64,000 nt of DNA from Diogma glabrata (GCA_963693315.1 OY856187.1:46214235-46278234); one strand, 5' to 3'. Positions 46,487-59,286 are shown, numbered from the stretch's first letter. Notes: a model not told the origin generated them from the letters alone. Translations and numbers: made by a program.

Positions 46487-47427
46487 ATGAAGTTTGCTAT
46501 TCGGCACAACCATTATGTCGATGATTGGTTAGATGGATTCGACACCGAAGAGGAAGCGGAACGAAAAACTAAACAAGTAGTACGCATACACGTAGCTGGT
46601 GGTTTCGAAATATGCAATTTTGCTTCCAATTCGAAGGTGGTGTTGCATAGTTTGGGTGTTGAAACGCAAGAGAACAAAAAAATGAATATGATAAGCAAAG
46701 CGTTAAATGAAAGTGCAAAGGTGTTGGGCATGAGGTGGTCGACTACAGAAGATGCATTCTACTACATATTCGATATCGAACGGCTCGACTCAAAACTTGT
46801 AGATGGATCCAAGAAACCCACAAAAAGAGAAGTTCTCCGATCCATTATGATGGTTTTCGATCCTATGGGTTTAATCGGTTCGTTGATTGTTTATGGAAAA
46901 ATGTTGCTTCGTGACATTTGGAAAGGTGGGACAAGCTGGGATGAACCTATAACTGATCCCTTGTTTCTCCGATGGCGAAAATGGACAAAAAACTTACCCG
47001 ATCTTCGTCGAATTAAAATTCCGCGGTGTTACTCAGTGAATGGATACATGTCCGTGAAATTACAGCGAAAATGCGTTCTCAGCAGTAGCGTATTTCCGTA
47101 TTAAAAACGGTGAAGATATTCAATGTGTCTAATAGGATCGAAAACGAAAGTTGCACCTCAAAAACCGATGACCCGAGGCTAGAACTACAAGCCGCGGTTT
47201 TATCCACACGATTAGCGTCAACTATTACGAATGCTCACAATATCAAATCTGAAAGAATAATTTTTTGGATAGACTCCGCCGATGTATTAGCATGGCTTAA
47301 TGCCGAAAATAAACGTTTCCGACAATTTGTTAATTTTCGCGTTGGTGAAATACGCGAATCATCAAAACCGAGCGATTGGCGATTGGTGCCCGGTAATGAA
47401 AATGTTGCGCATGAGGCAACCAAATAG
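46487..47427 (+). pseudogene. BEL/Pao polyprotein: second half of RT and RNase H
   Basis: After the frameshift the RT continues with HNHYVDDWLDGFDTEEEAER, the catalytic YVDD, and LHSLGVETQENKK, VLGMRWSTTEDAFYY and MVFDPMGLIGSLIVYGKMLL. RNase H starts in a frame ending near 47104 (CSVNGYMSVKLQ region) and resumes at 47110-47427 with DDPRLELQAAVLSTRLA, IIFWIDSADVLAWL and DWRLVPGNENVAHEATK. Two frame changes break the polyprotein. Antisense frames here are shadows. Confidence 0.92.
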
Positions 47428-47451
47428 AAGACTGATCCAGATTTTTCACCA

Positions 47452-47979
47452 ATGTCTCGCTGTTTCTCTGGCCTTAAATTTATAACAAGAGAAGAAGAAT
47501 ATTGGCCTATGCAAAATTCTGCATTTGAAATTAAGTGTTTTGATGAAATAATTGAAACAGTAGCCGTTCACGACAACGATTACAATGGTGTAGTTCCAGA
47601 AGTTGAACGTTTCTCTAAATGGAACCGATTTTTTCGTGCAACGGCATATGCAATTCGATTTTTTAATTGGTGTAAACAAATACCACCTTTAAGGGATGTA
47701 GCGATTACAGTCGATGAGTTGGCAAGGGCAGAGGATGAAATATATCGATTTGTTCGGAATGAAAAATTTCACGAAATAATCGAACACCTGAAACAGCGAC
47801 CTGATTAACCACTTCCAAAAAGTTCGCGTTTGTATAAGTTAACGCCATTCTTAGATGACAAAGAGATATTGCGTTTAAAAGGTCGAGTAATATATATCGA
47901 TGGCGTACCGTATGACACTTTGAATCCGATAATACTACCACGAAATCATTACGCCACGAATTTATTGATCGGTTCATAC
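47452..47979 (+). pseudogene. BEL/Pao linker and start of integrase
   Basis: Contains RFSKWNRFFRATAYAIRFFN, VDELARAEDEIYRFV, a stop at 47806, then in frame LTPFLDDKEILRLKGRVIY and ILPRNHYATNLLI, typical of the Pao pre-integrase region. The next residues are displaced by the hAT insertion at 47980 and continue at 49784. Confidence 0.88.
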
Positions 47980-49783
47980 TAGAGTTTCTGCTCGAGAAAT
48001 CCAGTCTCGAGATTCTCGAGAAAGAATTGTAATTTTGAACTCTTGAATTCTCGAGAAATGATATTTCCACATTTTCGAGATTCTCATTTCTCGAGAATCT
48101 CGAGATTTAACAAACCATCATAAATCATTCAATATTGTTATTTTGAGTATTTTTTTACTAAACAAAAACTGTTAATATCAATCTCCATCACTTTCTGATT
48201 GTTAAATCTAGATGTCGATGCAAACAGTAATACCTAATACGAATTTAGGATAATATTATTATTTGTTATAATACATATTGGGAAACACCTATTTTTATTT
48301 CTATGCTAAAATAACCTAAGATCATCAAAATGAAGGCTTCTAAATTTTAATATAAAGTTTATCATAGCAATTGATGAATGGACAAACTTCCGCAAGCGTA
48401 GATATTTGAACGTACATTTGTATTATATTAATGGGAAACCGGAAAACCTAGGATTGATGCGAATTGAAGGTTCATATCCAGCTGAAAAAGCCTACGAAAA
48501 TTACGTGCCAGATATGGTTTTCACTACAAGCGATGAGCCTGTGTAATGTTGAAATACGGCAAAATATCTCCAGCTTTCCAACAGTTATGTTGCAGTCATG
48601 GGAAACACCTAACGAAAATGTCAATATATTATAAAGAAAATGAAACCAGTTAAAAAATCAGTGAAAGTGAAGCTTCCAATAGTGATTCCGATTCAGTTCT
48701 ACGACACAATGAAGTTTTAGCTGACAATTTAGTATTAAATCAAAATATGAAAATACGAGAAACGATTTCAAAATTAATGTAATTGTAAAATTATTTAAAA
48801 CTCACCAGTGCGCAATGGTATTTTGCAAAATTATATAAAAAAAGTTAAATGGAGAGAAAAACGAGTTGCTATTACTCCTGAATTACAAAACTAAACAAAA
48901 TTCTATTGAAACCATGATATAACGGTTTTTGCCAGTCAAACCAGCAGTTTAAAAAACATTAAATCTTCTAAATTCATAATCATTTTTGGAATACTAAATA
49001 AGATGATGTTGAGTACCATTGTTTCCACAAAATCAATTAAAGCTTTCAAAATCAGGCTGTCTCATTATTATCTGCAGAGGTAATCCTAAAATTTCTATTC
49101 AAATCTCTTCGGAAAAACAGTTCAGAAATAAGCTTTAAATTTTTATTTGAAATACAATCTCAAATTTTTACAGGAAGAGATAACTCAATAAATTCGTTAT
49201 TGAAATTTCTTCATAATCCAAAGTCAGTTAGTCAACCCGAGCAAAAAGATTTTTCTCTATTTGCTCTAAAAGCGAAATTATAAAAACTACAAAAAATTTT
49301 CTCGAGGATTTAAAGATCCAGAAATTGATTCTTCTAATTACAATGAAAGCATCACATATATCGACGAATGACATCAACGAAAGTGAAGAGCTTATACAGC
49401 CATCGGACTCAGAATTAGAGGAAAAGGGTTGTGTTGAATTAAATTTAGAAGTATTTATGAGAGTTTGAGAATGCAGTCAACAATAAATGACAACTACCGC
49501 TCACTATCCAAGGAAATGAATATATTTGAAGCTACTGGTAAGATCATTTTCAATTCAGGAATTCTAAAAAACACTCTAATTTTGATAAAACCTAAATACA
49601 CTAAAAACGAGAGAAATTTTTCTGCATCTGGAAATTTTGACAGTAAACGGAGACTTACTGTTTTTGTTAAAATTAATGTTTAATAATTCTCGAGAAATTC
49701 AAATAATTATTCCCAATTTCTCGAGAAACTCACACGCTCTCGAATCTCGAGATTCATAAAAGGTCGAGAAATCAGAAACTCTA
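47980..49783 (+). mobile_element. hAT element inserted in BEL, with CTCGAGA subterminal arrays
   Basis: Ends TAGAGTTTCTG and CAGAAACTCTA are perfect 11-bp inverted repeats. The target duplication GTTCATAC lies at 47972-47979 and 49784-49791. Both subterminal regions (about 47990-48110 and 49686-49770) are packed with TCTCGAGA-type motifs. Transposase remnants on the plus strand include AIDEWTNFRKRRYLNVHLYY with GLMRIEGSYPAEKAYENYV (48361-48545, stop at 48544) and a dimerisation motif KYTKNERNFSASGNF (49465-49683). Frameshifts and large decayed stretches between them show it is dead. Confidence 0.93.
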
Positions 49784-50907
49784 GTTCATACCACGAAAAA
49801 ATTTCATCACGTGAATAATGAAACAGCTGTGAATGAAATCAGACAAAAGTATGCGATACCAAATTTGCAAACAACTGTAAAAACTGTGCGAGAGAAGTGC
49901 CAATACTGTAGGAATAGAAAAGCTCGTCTACTTCCACCACAAATGGGCGCACATCCTCAAGCACGTACCGCCGTTTTTAACACCATTTTCCCATACAGGA
50001 ATAGATTTTTTTGGGCCCTACGAAGTTGTCGTTGGAAGACGAAGAGAAAAACGTTGGGTTGCTCTATTTACGTGCTTGACAGTACGAGCTATCCAATTGG
50101 AAATTGTGCATTCGCTTACCAAAAAATCATGTCTCATGGCTATTCGAAATTTCATCGCAAGACGCGGCTCTCCATTAGAAATCAGAACTGATAATGGCAC
50201 AAATTTCCGTGGTGCCAACCAAGAACTTATCAATTTTTACAAAGAGATGAAACCAAATGATTATCGTGAAGCCTTCGATCAAATCAGATGGATTTTTAAC
50301 CCACCTTCGGCACCACATATGGGTGGTTGTTGGGAACGTATGGTGCAATTTGTGAAAAAATGCCTCGAAGTAGCCATGTCCACTCGTAAACCGGACGATG
50401 AAACTTTTAGATGCTTTTTGATGGACGCTGAATCAATCGTAAATTCTCGATCACTTACGTATTTCCCTACAGACCCTGAAGAAGAAGAAGCGATCACACC
50501 AAATTGTTTTATTTTTGGATCGTCGAGTGGTCAAAAACCGTTTGTCGAATTTGACGATAACATTGAGTCATTGGTTCGTAGCTACCAACTTTCGCAACGA
50601 ATGGCAGATAGATTTTGGAGACGTTTTTTGAGAGAGTATATTCCGATACTTCGACGTTCAACGAAATGGTTTGCAAAAGTAAAAAATGTTGAAGTTGGGG
50701 ACGTTGTCACAGTATGGGAAGATTATAGTCGAAGTTCCTGGAAATTGGGTCGCATCATCCAAGTGGAAAGTCGTGGTCGCAATAATCAGATTCGTGAAGT
50801 CATCGTTAAAACCGGATGGTGTATACCGACGACCCGTTGCAAAAATAGCAATTTTAGAAGTTAGTAAGACTGACTCTGTGGTCATCTTACGTGGGGCAGA
50901 ATGTTAA
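49784..50907 (+). pseudogene. BEL/Pao integrase and C-terminal domain
   Basis: The frame resumes with NNETAVNEIRQKYAIPNLQ and the zinc-type CQYCRNRKARLLPPQMG, then a frame change near 50080. The integrase core continues in 50076-50864 with IRTDNGTNFRGANQELINFY, WIFNPPSAPHMGGCWERMVQ (catalytic Glu region), VNSRSLTYFPTDP and the DUF5641-like WFAKVKNVEVGDVVTVWED, ending in another frame at RPVAKIAILEV (to 50907). The first catalytic Asp region near 50010-50040 is blurred by frameshifts. It would have inserted element cDNA. Confidence 0.93.
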
Positions 50908-51373
50908 AAATACGAAGCTATTTTTGATTATTATAATACTACCAACGTAAAGTTATCTTTGCTTCATTAATAAATTTAATCGTTTAAAATCAAAGTAACC
51001 ACGAATTGTGAAATAATTGAAAAACGCGTCAAACCTTGCATTAAAGCATCGGGAAGAAATATCAGATAAAAAAACGTATTTGTCGTGATATTGAAATATC
51101 GATCCACGTAATATCTCGAAAGGTTATTCCGGGAGAAAAATACTGGAATTCTAAAGAAACCACATTGTACGGTTTGAAAATTTATTTAAATTGTTAAATC
51201 TTTACAAATTCTTTAATGTAATTTAATTATATGTATTTAGGAATTTTGTAATTATAAGTAACCAGTTTTTGGAAATATACGAATTAATCGAATTTGGTTT
51301 GATTAACAAAAAGTGTGGACAAAAAGTATTTCCCGGACAAACAAAGGTGTTGGGTCACATCCCAACAGTAACA
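50902..51373 (+). repeat. Candidate 3' LTR of the BEL element
   Basis: Begins TGTTA right after the purine-rich GTGGGGCAGAA at the end of pol and ends near CCCAACAGTAACA. BEL LTRs usually start TGTTA and end in TAACA or similar. No 5' LTR is available for comparison, so the end is a guess. Confidence 0.45.
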
Positions 51374-53681
51374 ATAGAAATAAAAAAATGCATGAACTAC
51401 TTTATACAAACGACGACTTATTTTTGGAAACTTTATCATTCACATGCATATTTTTTCACGGCATCAGAGAATATGTTTATTTACATAGCAGATTTTACAA
51501 TCCACTGAACGTTCGAGATCATTGATAGTTTTATTTGGTTCATTGTCGTCGCTCTCATTCTCCGGCGCAGCACTATCATAATCGTCAACATTATCAAAAT
51601 CGACGAAACTTTTATGAGTTTTGTCACCATCTAACAGGAAACGTCTTACAACCTCGATGGGAAAGATTTCCTTCCTGTTCAACTCTTCTGTTGCTTCCAT
51701 AATTCTCTCGAGTCGGAACTACAAATGTGTGCAAAACGAGAGTAATCATTAACTAATAATTGTGTGCCTGTTAAACGTTATGATTCAAAACATTGACCCA
51801 CATACACGATATCTACGTTTTCTGTCACGAATAAAAATAGCAAAATCTTATCTACGAATAACAATAGCTTTTGCTAGATTCATCAAATAAAGTTAAATAG
51901 TTTATGTTGCGTTGCGTTTCGCCGCCTGACAAAAGTACATGAATATAGTTTTCCTACAGATTCACTTTGCGCCATGAGGAGGGCATATCGCATTTATCAT
52001 CGGTCATGAACGATTTACCCGGCCAACTTTAAAATATTATTTGATTAAATTTTTCACTATAATTTAATTAAATTTCCATAAACACAAATCGATTAAACTA
52101 TTTCAATATAATTTAATTAGATATACCTGAAAATATTCTTGTCTATATATTAAAACAAATGCTTATAATAGGCTTCAGTATTTCTACTCATAAGCACGCA
52201 ATAAGGAATGGTATTATCTGGAAATGTTTAATTAGGAATTTAGGTAACACATATAATCTTAACTAAATATTTAAAATTTTAATTGAGCATTATTTGAATA
52301 ATGAATTTTTATTAATCATCGATCAACATTCATAATAATTCTTCAAAATTATCTAAATAAGGATTGCTAACTTCATTGGACCATAAAGTCGATCTAAATT
52401 CAGGAAAAGCTGACACTGAAAATTACACCGAATCGAGGCATGCATGTGTCAAAATAATGAATAATTCAGTGCAAACAGCTGAATTGAAATAATATTCAAA
52501 TTGGAGTTTTATAAGCCAGTTCAGTAATTATAGAATAGTCGTCTCTAGACTCTAGCATCATTATCAATATGAATAATATCACTATTTTCAATTTTATGTC
52601 AATGCATCTTATGGTTCACAATATTCTCCTACTGCATACTAAATTAGTTTTCGAATTTATGATAATTATTTCAAAATAAAATTTTATAAGACATCAACTG
52701 CGATTGAAACTATGTCTTTGTTGTTGTTCTGGATTGTCTTGTAGAAAATATTACACAAAGGTCATTGATTTTATTTATTTATTAATTCAAAATATATCAG
52801 TTATTCACATATGAAATTATTTTGAACAGATTTATATAATTTCTTTCGCACAATTTAATTTACAAAATTTTAAAATACAGACATTGATATGATTGAGTGA
52901 ATGATATTTATTGTTTGAAAGAATTTAGACGAGTATTATTTGACTAAACTATTGAATGAAACCTAAGATGTGACATTAAGCTCATTTTCTTAAATCAGTT
53001 TTAACTACGAACTCAAAATGTTGACTTGTCTTAACCGAATCGCCCACCTTCCTAACACTCCAAAAATCAATAGTTATGTCGTATATGATAAGCATGATTA
53101 ATTCCAATCAACAATAATCATTAGCTATTCAATCAACCCAGGTAGAATATTTCCTTCCCTAGCTAGTATTTATTACTTTTTCGTTGTATAACAAAAACGC
53201 AAAATCAACTTGGAAGTAAATGTTAATTGCAATAATTAATATATTATTAAATTATTTACTATTAATATAATCAAACTATAAATTAATTATGACTCATTTT
53301 AAAATGATTTGTTTTTTCCTTCATAGTTGTTGTTTCAAGTTGTTTAGTAAAATGTAAGAAAAAAAAAATAAGTTAATCTCCCACATTTGGAGTTGTTTTT
53401 GGTGTGTTGTTTGATTCACAAAGAAATAAAAATGTAAATAATTTGTTCGACAACGTGGAGACTGGAAGCAGAAGTTGTTTTCATTTGTATGTCATTAATA
53501 ATTAATAGCTCGTATATTGTGTAATTCGTGGTTGATTGATAAGGACGTAACCTTACTGATATCATATATGGCAGCAAGTAAGATGTGATCTGAACTTTTT
53601 GTTAGTGTTTCATCTCAATACTTTTGATGAATTGTTATCTTCATTCAAATTAACTAGCGACTGAAGTGGTTAAAACTAGCG

Positions 53682-53727
53682 TTTTAAAGTGGTCCTTGAT
53701 AAGAAAGTATCAAGGACCACTTTAAAA
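53682..53727. repeat. Perfect 20-bp inverted duplication, 6-bp spacer
   Basis: TTTTAAAGTGGTCCTTGATA at 53682-53701 is exactly complemented at 53708-53727; spacer agaaag. Same style as the inverted duplication at 635-697. Confidence 0.88.
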
Positions 53728-54602
53728 GTTCTGTTAGTTGTCTCCTCAATAATGGTAAGTTCCTTCGCTTTGCTACGCATTGTCTGGTTATTAATTTCCA
53801 GTCCAAATAAAAAAGAACTTGTACTTGCACCTTTATGAATTCTGTGTATTAATATTATGGAGAGGCTATACCCTCCACTCCTGGAGATTTTAATGGTTGG
53901 AAGACGTATATCACACACTTTATTCAGTTTTTCAAAAAAAAAATTAACAGACATGCTACGGTTCACTGAATATGGTCCTATATTCTTAAATATTAATACG
54001 ATTTTCTGCCTTCTTCAAATTGACTTGATTCTCAATTCGATAAACGTTATTACGTAAATCAATTTCTGGATTCGATCACTGATTAGTAAGCAACAACACC
54101 ACTCGTACAAATTTTAATACACAAATTATTTCTATCCAATAAAACTTTTTATTTAAATTCACTATTTTATTTATACTATTTAATTTATCAGTGGCTGGTT
54201 ACAATACCGCATTCCGACTGAAACTGTCTGTTGTTCTGCAAAGGAATATTAAATACAATTTTAATTTATATCGAGATTATGCCAGATCAAAACAAATTTT
54301 TTATACAGAAAAAATCGAGAATTTCTCAGAATCATCGACGTCGTTTTGTAGTTGTAATATATCTCCAACAAGAATATTAGTTTTTCCAGGTTTTGCGTGG
54401 ATCAAAGCGCGAAAAGAAAGTAAAGTTTTACTTTACTTTTGCCGCCAACAAAAACTGGCGAGAAATTCCATTGAACCAAAATTGATTCTCGAGGCATAGG
54501 TTTTTCGAATAAATAAATAAATAAATTAATTATAATCGTATGGAGGTAAAATGTGACTTTTATCGATCATTATTTGTTCTTGTTATGAGGTTCTTGTCAT
54601 AA

Positions 54603-54669
54603 GTTATAAGTTCTTGTCATGAGGAGGTCATCTGTCATCTTGTTATAAGTTCTTGTCATGAGGAGGTCA
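54603..54669 (+). repeat. Tandem repeat, two 28-bp units at 39-bp period
   Basis: GTTATAAGTTCTTGTCATG then AGGAGGTCA occurs at 54603-54630 and 54642-54669; a partial related unit (GTTATGAGGTTCTTGTCAT) precedes at about 54581. Confidence 0.85.
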
Positions 54670-57168
54670 GGTTTATGTTTGTAGAGAATAATTATTTAAA
54701 TTTAAATATATTAACCTCTACAACACCCCTCGTAGATGAAAATCCGTTTACTATGCTCGAGTAGCTGGTATACGATCAGCTGAACACAAGATACAGATTG
54801 ATAGAAATTGATTGTTGATGTCGATTGCTTGATATCGATGATAAACATCACCCTTGAGCCCGGTATGTCAAAAAATAGTTGAAACGGTTGAAAAATTTAG
54901 ACTAGATTGCAAAAACGTTGATTAATTTGTTGGATTTTTGGAAATCTAAACAATCTATTAGTTTAAAGATCATCGTAGCCACGACTGGTGCCATTAACAT
55001 CAGTGTATTACGTTCAAGTTTCACGTGATGGTTCAACATCTAAAAATATGTAAGCAGAATAATTAAAAAACCCCAAAGTAACTAGAGTTATGAATTAAAT
55101 AACTAACCCGGGCTTCATCTATATGGTGGTACAATAGCAAGACGATTATGATCTTTGTAATTAAATTTCAAGAAAAAATCGAAAGACGAAAACCATATCA
55201 AATGTGTATTCATAATTAAAGCTTAAGTTGAGAATAATTTAAATTTATTTAATTTATCACAATTATTGGTAAAACAGTTAAACAGTTTTATTTTTATGTT
55301 TTTAATTTAAATAATAAAGCGAGAGATTGCCATCTGTGATCTGATTAATTGTCATTAAATCAAGGGAAATAAATTATTTTCCTTGGATGGTTTTAGATGC
55401 CGGAAATAGACACAGATAGAAAAGATGACAAGATTATTTAAAAATTAAATAAAGAAAATATAACTATGGTTTTTAGGGTTCCGTTTTTAACGAACCCTAT
55501 CGGTGAGAGTAAAACGAGATTTTCACATTATATCGATCATCTCGTAAACTATAAATGCCATGGCGCTAATATTTGAAGTGCGTATAGAACTACCTTGTCC
55601 ACATAACATGAGGGATATAAATAAAACTAAAGTTGTTTTCGTTTGTCACGCTACGCTACGATGTGAGAGTGTGGTGTAGTTGCTGATATAGTTGGATGGA
55701 AGACAATATACACCATCAAATTTATAATTAAAAAATATCGACATACATGTATGTCTTTACAATCAAAATGTAATTAAGTTTTTATTTTATTTATAATTTT
55801 GTAAATAAAAAAGAATTAAAGTAAATAGTTATTGTTGCTAAATATATATTTGCATTGCACAATAAATATAAGATCAATAAACTTACAAGAAATAGTTTTC
55901 GACGTTTTTTCTATCAAAACAAAAGAATTTATAACAAATGTAATAATTGAAAACTTTTATGACTCGAATAAATACAAACTGAACTAAACTCAAGTACTAT
56001 TGTGTTAACAAGAAAGAAAAATAATCGAATTGTTAAAATTCGATAAATACTAGATGTTGGATGCAAGAAAAGAATTGCGAGAAATACAAGCTATTAAGGA
56101 ATACACGCAGCAAGTACATATACATACATATGCGCGAATACTTTTACAAGCTATAAGAGCTATGAGAAAATACATTTTTTATAGAGACAAGTAGGATTTT
56201 AAATGAAAGGACTTCCCGTCAGTATTCCTTAAAAATTTATTATGGAATTTTACACCTCACCATTTTTTGTATAATTTTTAATAATGCGTTTTATTCATGA
56301 AATTTTCAATGTCAAAAAATTTTTTCGACCCAAATGAATGGGGGTCATGGGGGTCATTTGAAAGAGCACCCAATTTAAGAAACAATGCAATTTTTTGAGG
56401 GTGAAATAAAAGAGAGTTTTAGAATTTTTCAAAATGGCGCCTTCATGTCGTGTTTCAAGATTCATCGAATTAAAAATATATATTAAAAGACGAATTTAAT
56501 GTTTAAAAAGAATATTTATTTTTATTAGAAAATTATTAAAAGATTCAGAATGAATGATTTCTAAAACAAGAGTCCTTCTTACAAAAATATTATCTCTTAA
56601 ATACTAAAATATAAACAAAAAATATACCTAATAACAAAAACAATATAGTTTTTACAAAAAGAAAAAGGCAAAAAGGTTTTACGACAAGAATATAATCAAT
56701 CCTTAATCATAAACAATTCAGTGAGTTTCTTATTTCTTATTTTTTATTATGTTATTGTTTTTAGTTTCTTATTTTTTTTATAATTCTATTGTTTTTAGTT
56801 TAACAACACTATTGTCATAAAATTATTGATTACGAACTAAGGTAAATTAAAAAAAAAAGGAAAAGAAATAAATTACAGACAGGATTATAGGAGCCGTTAT
56901 TAAAATTTAAATATTAGAGGATAAAAAGGATCATAGGAAATACCGATGATTATATAACATTCAAAATGTAAGGTTAATCGCAACGTTTTCCAACATCGTA
57001 CGTGGAAACTAGTTACTAACAAGAACCAGTAACGCTAGTTTACAAATTTTGATCTTTTTTGTCTTCTTGATTAAATCCCAACTTTTCTTGTGGATTTTGA
57101 CCTGCTGAACACGAATATCATATTCATTTTTTTGGTTAGCTCTTGTTTTTGAGATATACGCAATAAAA

Positions 57169-58527
57169 ATTCCGGGTTCTGGATTGCATACTTTATAAAA
57201 CAAACAAATTCAATGTATTAATGAAAGAAGTGCATAGTAAAAGTGCCAACAAACATTTTGAGCCATTTTTGTAACAATCCATCAAGGATTCTGGAAGTTA
57301 CATTCGAAAAAAGTTGAAAAAAAATCATAAATTTACGTTTTTTTAAAGTTTTTCCATATTCATCGCCATAAATTTTGAACAAACAATTGTTTTATGTAAA
57401 TTTTTTTAATTTCTTGGAGCCCGTTGTAAATTTAAATCCCTTTCTTTTAAGTTAAAAAACACGAATTTCGGGGCAGGTTATTCAGGTTTTCTCACCAAGT
57501 TATTCAGGTTTTCTCAAAAAAGGCAAAACTAAAAATTTGGAAAAAAAATTTTTTTATTGAGAATAATCAAAATTCTGCAAAGTATGTAATTGATTATATA
57601 ACAACTTATATATATAAGTTGTTATACAGATTTTCGAATAAAAACTGCGAGCTATTTTGAGATTTCCTTATTTCAACCGCGTTTATACATTTTTTCTTTT
57701 CTTTCTGTACCACATCGTAAATAATATTTTACAAGTTCAGTCATTCTCAAACATCGGTTAAGAATTCTTTTAAAATAGTAAAGTGTAAAGTTAAATTTAT
57801 TTGAATGGCTTCTCAAGAAGTTTCAAGTGTAAAAATAGTCCAAATTCATTTTGTTTTATTTGTGAAATTTGCATAATACATCCTGCTAAAAAAATCACTC
57901 CATATATAAGAATTGCATACCTTCATTACTTTGGCATAAACCTGAATGAAGATAAACCGTGGATGCCGAAAAATAGTTATGTCAACATTCAACAACAACT
58001 TAACACATTCAAGATGGTACAATAGAGAAAATGTTCATTTATCGTTTTAACGTTGTGTTACTACCAGGTTTTGACCATAACTCGCAATTTTAACTCGAAA
58101 ATCTGTATAACAACTCATATATAAATCAATTATGTTGCAGAATTTTAATTATTATTAGTAAAACATTTTTTCTTCTAAATTTTGAGTTTTGACTTTTTTT
58201 GGGAAAACCTGAATAACTTGGTGCAACCTGCACCAAAATTCGTGTTTTTTAACTTAAAAGAAAGGATATTGAATCAACTGTAGGCTTCAAGAAATTAAAA
58301 AATTTACAATCATTGTTTAAAATTTATGGCGTTGAATATAAAAAAATTTTAGAAAAACATAAATTTTTGATTTTTTTTCAACTTTTTTCGAGTATAACTT
58401 CCAGAATCCTTGATGGTTTTTCTTCCAAAAAATCTCAAAATGTTCGTTAGTATCTTTACTATGCATTTGTTACAATGTATTAAATTTGTTTGTTTTGTAA
58501 AATATGCGATCCAAAAACCGGAATAAC
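57169..58527. mobile_element. Second long-inverted-repeat element, ~460-490-bp arms
   Basis: Left arm about 57169-57655 and right arm about 58070-58527 are diverged reverse complements. Shared blocks are CTTTACTATGCA..., GGATTCTGGAAGTTA, AAAAAACACGAATTT, CAGGTTTTC and TCGAAAATCTGTATAACAAC. Outer ends are near ATTCCGG and CCGGAAT. The unique centre holds a remnant ORF (57801-58025). Arms are more diverged than those of 37511-40370, so this copy is older. It abuts a LINE RT at 58545. No target duplication was resolved. Confidence 0.8.
57801..58025 (+). pseudogene. Zinc-binding 'FCFIC' family fragment in the long-TIR element
   Basis: The frame reads FKCKNSPNSFCFICEICI, then ITPYIRIAYLHYFGINLNED and KPWMPKNSYV. 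This follows the order of the uncharacterised family also seen at 1527-1877: CYICGEY, ITxxVKxAYxxYF, LGDQDKxWAPHxxC. The Gly-Glu after the second Cys is altered and the PHxxCxxC segment is replaced, so it is decayed. Location between long inverted repeats suggests that this protein family is, or was, carried by such elements. Function unknown. Confidence 0.5.
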
Positions 58528-58544
58528 CTTTTTGTTTCCAATGA

Positions 58545-59286
58545 ACCAGGAATCTATCGCCCAATCGCACTTTTGAGCACCTGCTACAAATTGCTAGAAC
58601 GGCTCATATACAATCGTATCGCACCGATTTTGAATGACCATATCCCAGTCGAACAAGCTGGTTTCCGTCCCAATCGCAGCTGCACTGCCCAACTGCTCGC
58701 TTTAACATCCTACATCGAAGCTGGGTATCAAAAACAATTAAAAACAGGCGCAGTATTCATCGATCTCACTGCAGCATATGACACAGTCTGGCGAATTGGG
58801 ATTATATATAAGCTGTTCAATGTAATACCTTGTAACACCATCTCACGTTTAATTAACAACATGCTGAGTAATCGTGTATTCAAAGTTCATGTAAATAATT
58901 CCTGTAGTAGGTCCAAAATGCTTAACAATGGTTTGCCACAGGGTTCCGTCCTGGCGCCATTACTTTTTAATTTGTACATCCATGACATGCCTGACACAAC
59001 ATCAAAAAAATTTGGGTACGCGGTTGACTGGACCCTGGCCACTCAAAATAAAAACATGGGTGTCTTGGAAGATTTGCTGTCAACTGACCTGGCGATAATG
59101 AATGACTATTTTCGAACGTTGAGCTTATTTCCTAATCTAAGTAAAACCGAGAGTTCTTGTTTCCACTTAAACAACAAACTGGCAAAACACGAACTATCAG
59201 TGTTATTTAACGGCACTGTCATTAAATACAATCAACAGCCAAAGTACCTGGGTATTACTCTCGATAGAACTCTTTCTTTATTCTAA
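58545..59286 (+). pseudogene. LINE reverse transcriptase fragment with mutated catalytic motif
   Basis: Ordered RT blocks: YRPIALLSTCYKLLERLIYN, VEQAGFRPNRSCTAQLLALT, GAVFIDLTAAYDTVW (first catalytic Asp intact), NNGLPQGSVLAPLLFNLYIH, FGYAVDWTLATQ, then TLSLFPNLSKTESSCFHLNN and PKYLGITLDRTLSLF. In the catalytic box the usual (Y/F)ADD is AVD, so one of the two Asp residues is lost; a dead enzyme. Endonuclease and C-terminal parts are missing: the left edge meets the inverted-repeat element and the right edge is a stop near 59286, close to the gypsy fragment. The frame is otherwise open for about 250 residues. Looks like an L2/CR1-Jockey group LINE common in insects; clade uncertain. Confidence 0.88.

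Larger units (their letters stand above)
44897..51373 (+). mobile_element. BEL/Pao LTR retrotransposon, 5'-truncated, interrupted by a hAT
   Basis: Domain order on the plus strand is zinc knuckle, protease, reverse transcriptase, RNase H and integrase with C-terminal domain, then a candidate 3' LTR from 50902. Pao-type features are CRKCLGRHHPARC, the protease-RT spacing, YVDDWLDGFD, the RNase H phrase PRLELQAAVLSTRLA and the integrase RTDNGTNFRGA. A 1.8-kb hAT insertion (47980-49783) splits it with an 8-bp target duplication. Gag and the 5' LTR are missing and several frameshifts are present. Confidence 0.92.
51374..57168. other. Large AT-rich region without a supported gene
   Basis: Contains an acidic minus-strand ORF at 51464-51700 (Asp/Glu-rich, VDDYDSAAPENESDD; perhaps the N terminus of a decayed transposase), a perfect 20-bp inverted duplication (53682-53727) and a short tandem repeat (54603-54669). 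At 55478-55500 there is TTAGGGTTCCGTTTTT followed by its near-complement, like ends of insect repeats. A possible minus-strand coding relic near 54300-54420 (KPGKTNILVGDILQLQNDV) has stops. Nothing else recognised. Confidence 0.4.

Noticed and set aside
51464..51700. Acidic minus-strand ORF considered as a piggyBac-type transposase N terminus
   Set aside because: Only acidic composition supports this; no catalytic region or TTAA-flanked inverted repeats seen.
54191..54499. 102-residue plus-strand ORF
   Set aside because: No known domain; the opposite strand gives an equally plausible relic, so neither is supported.
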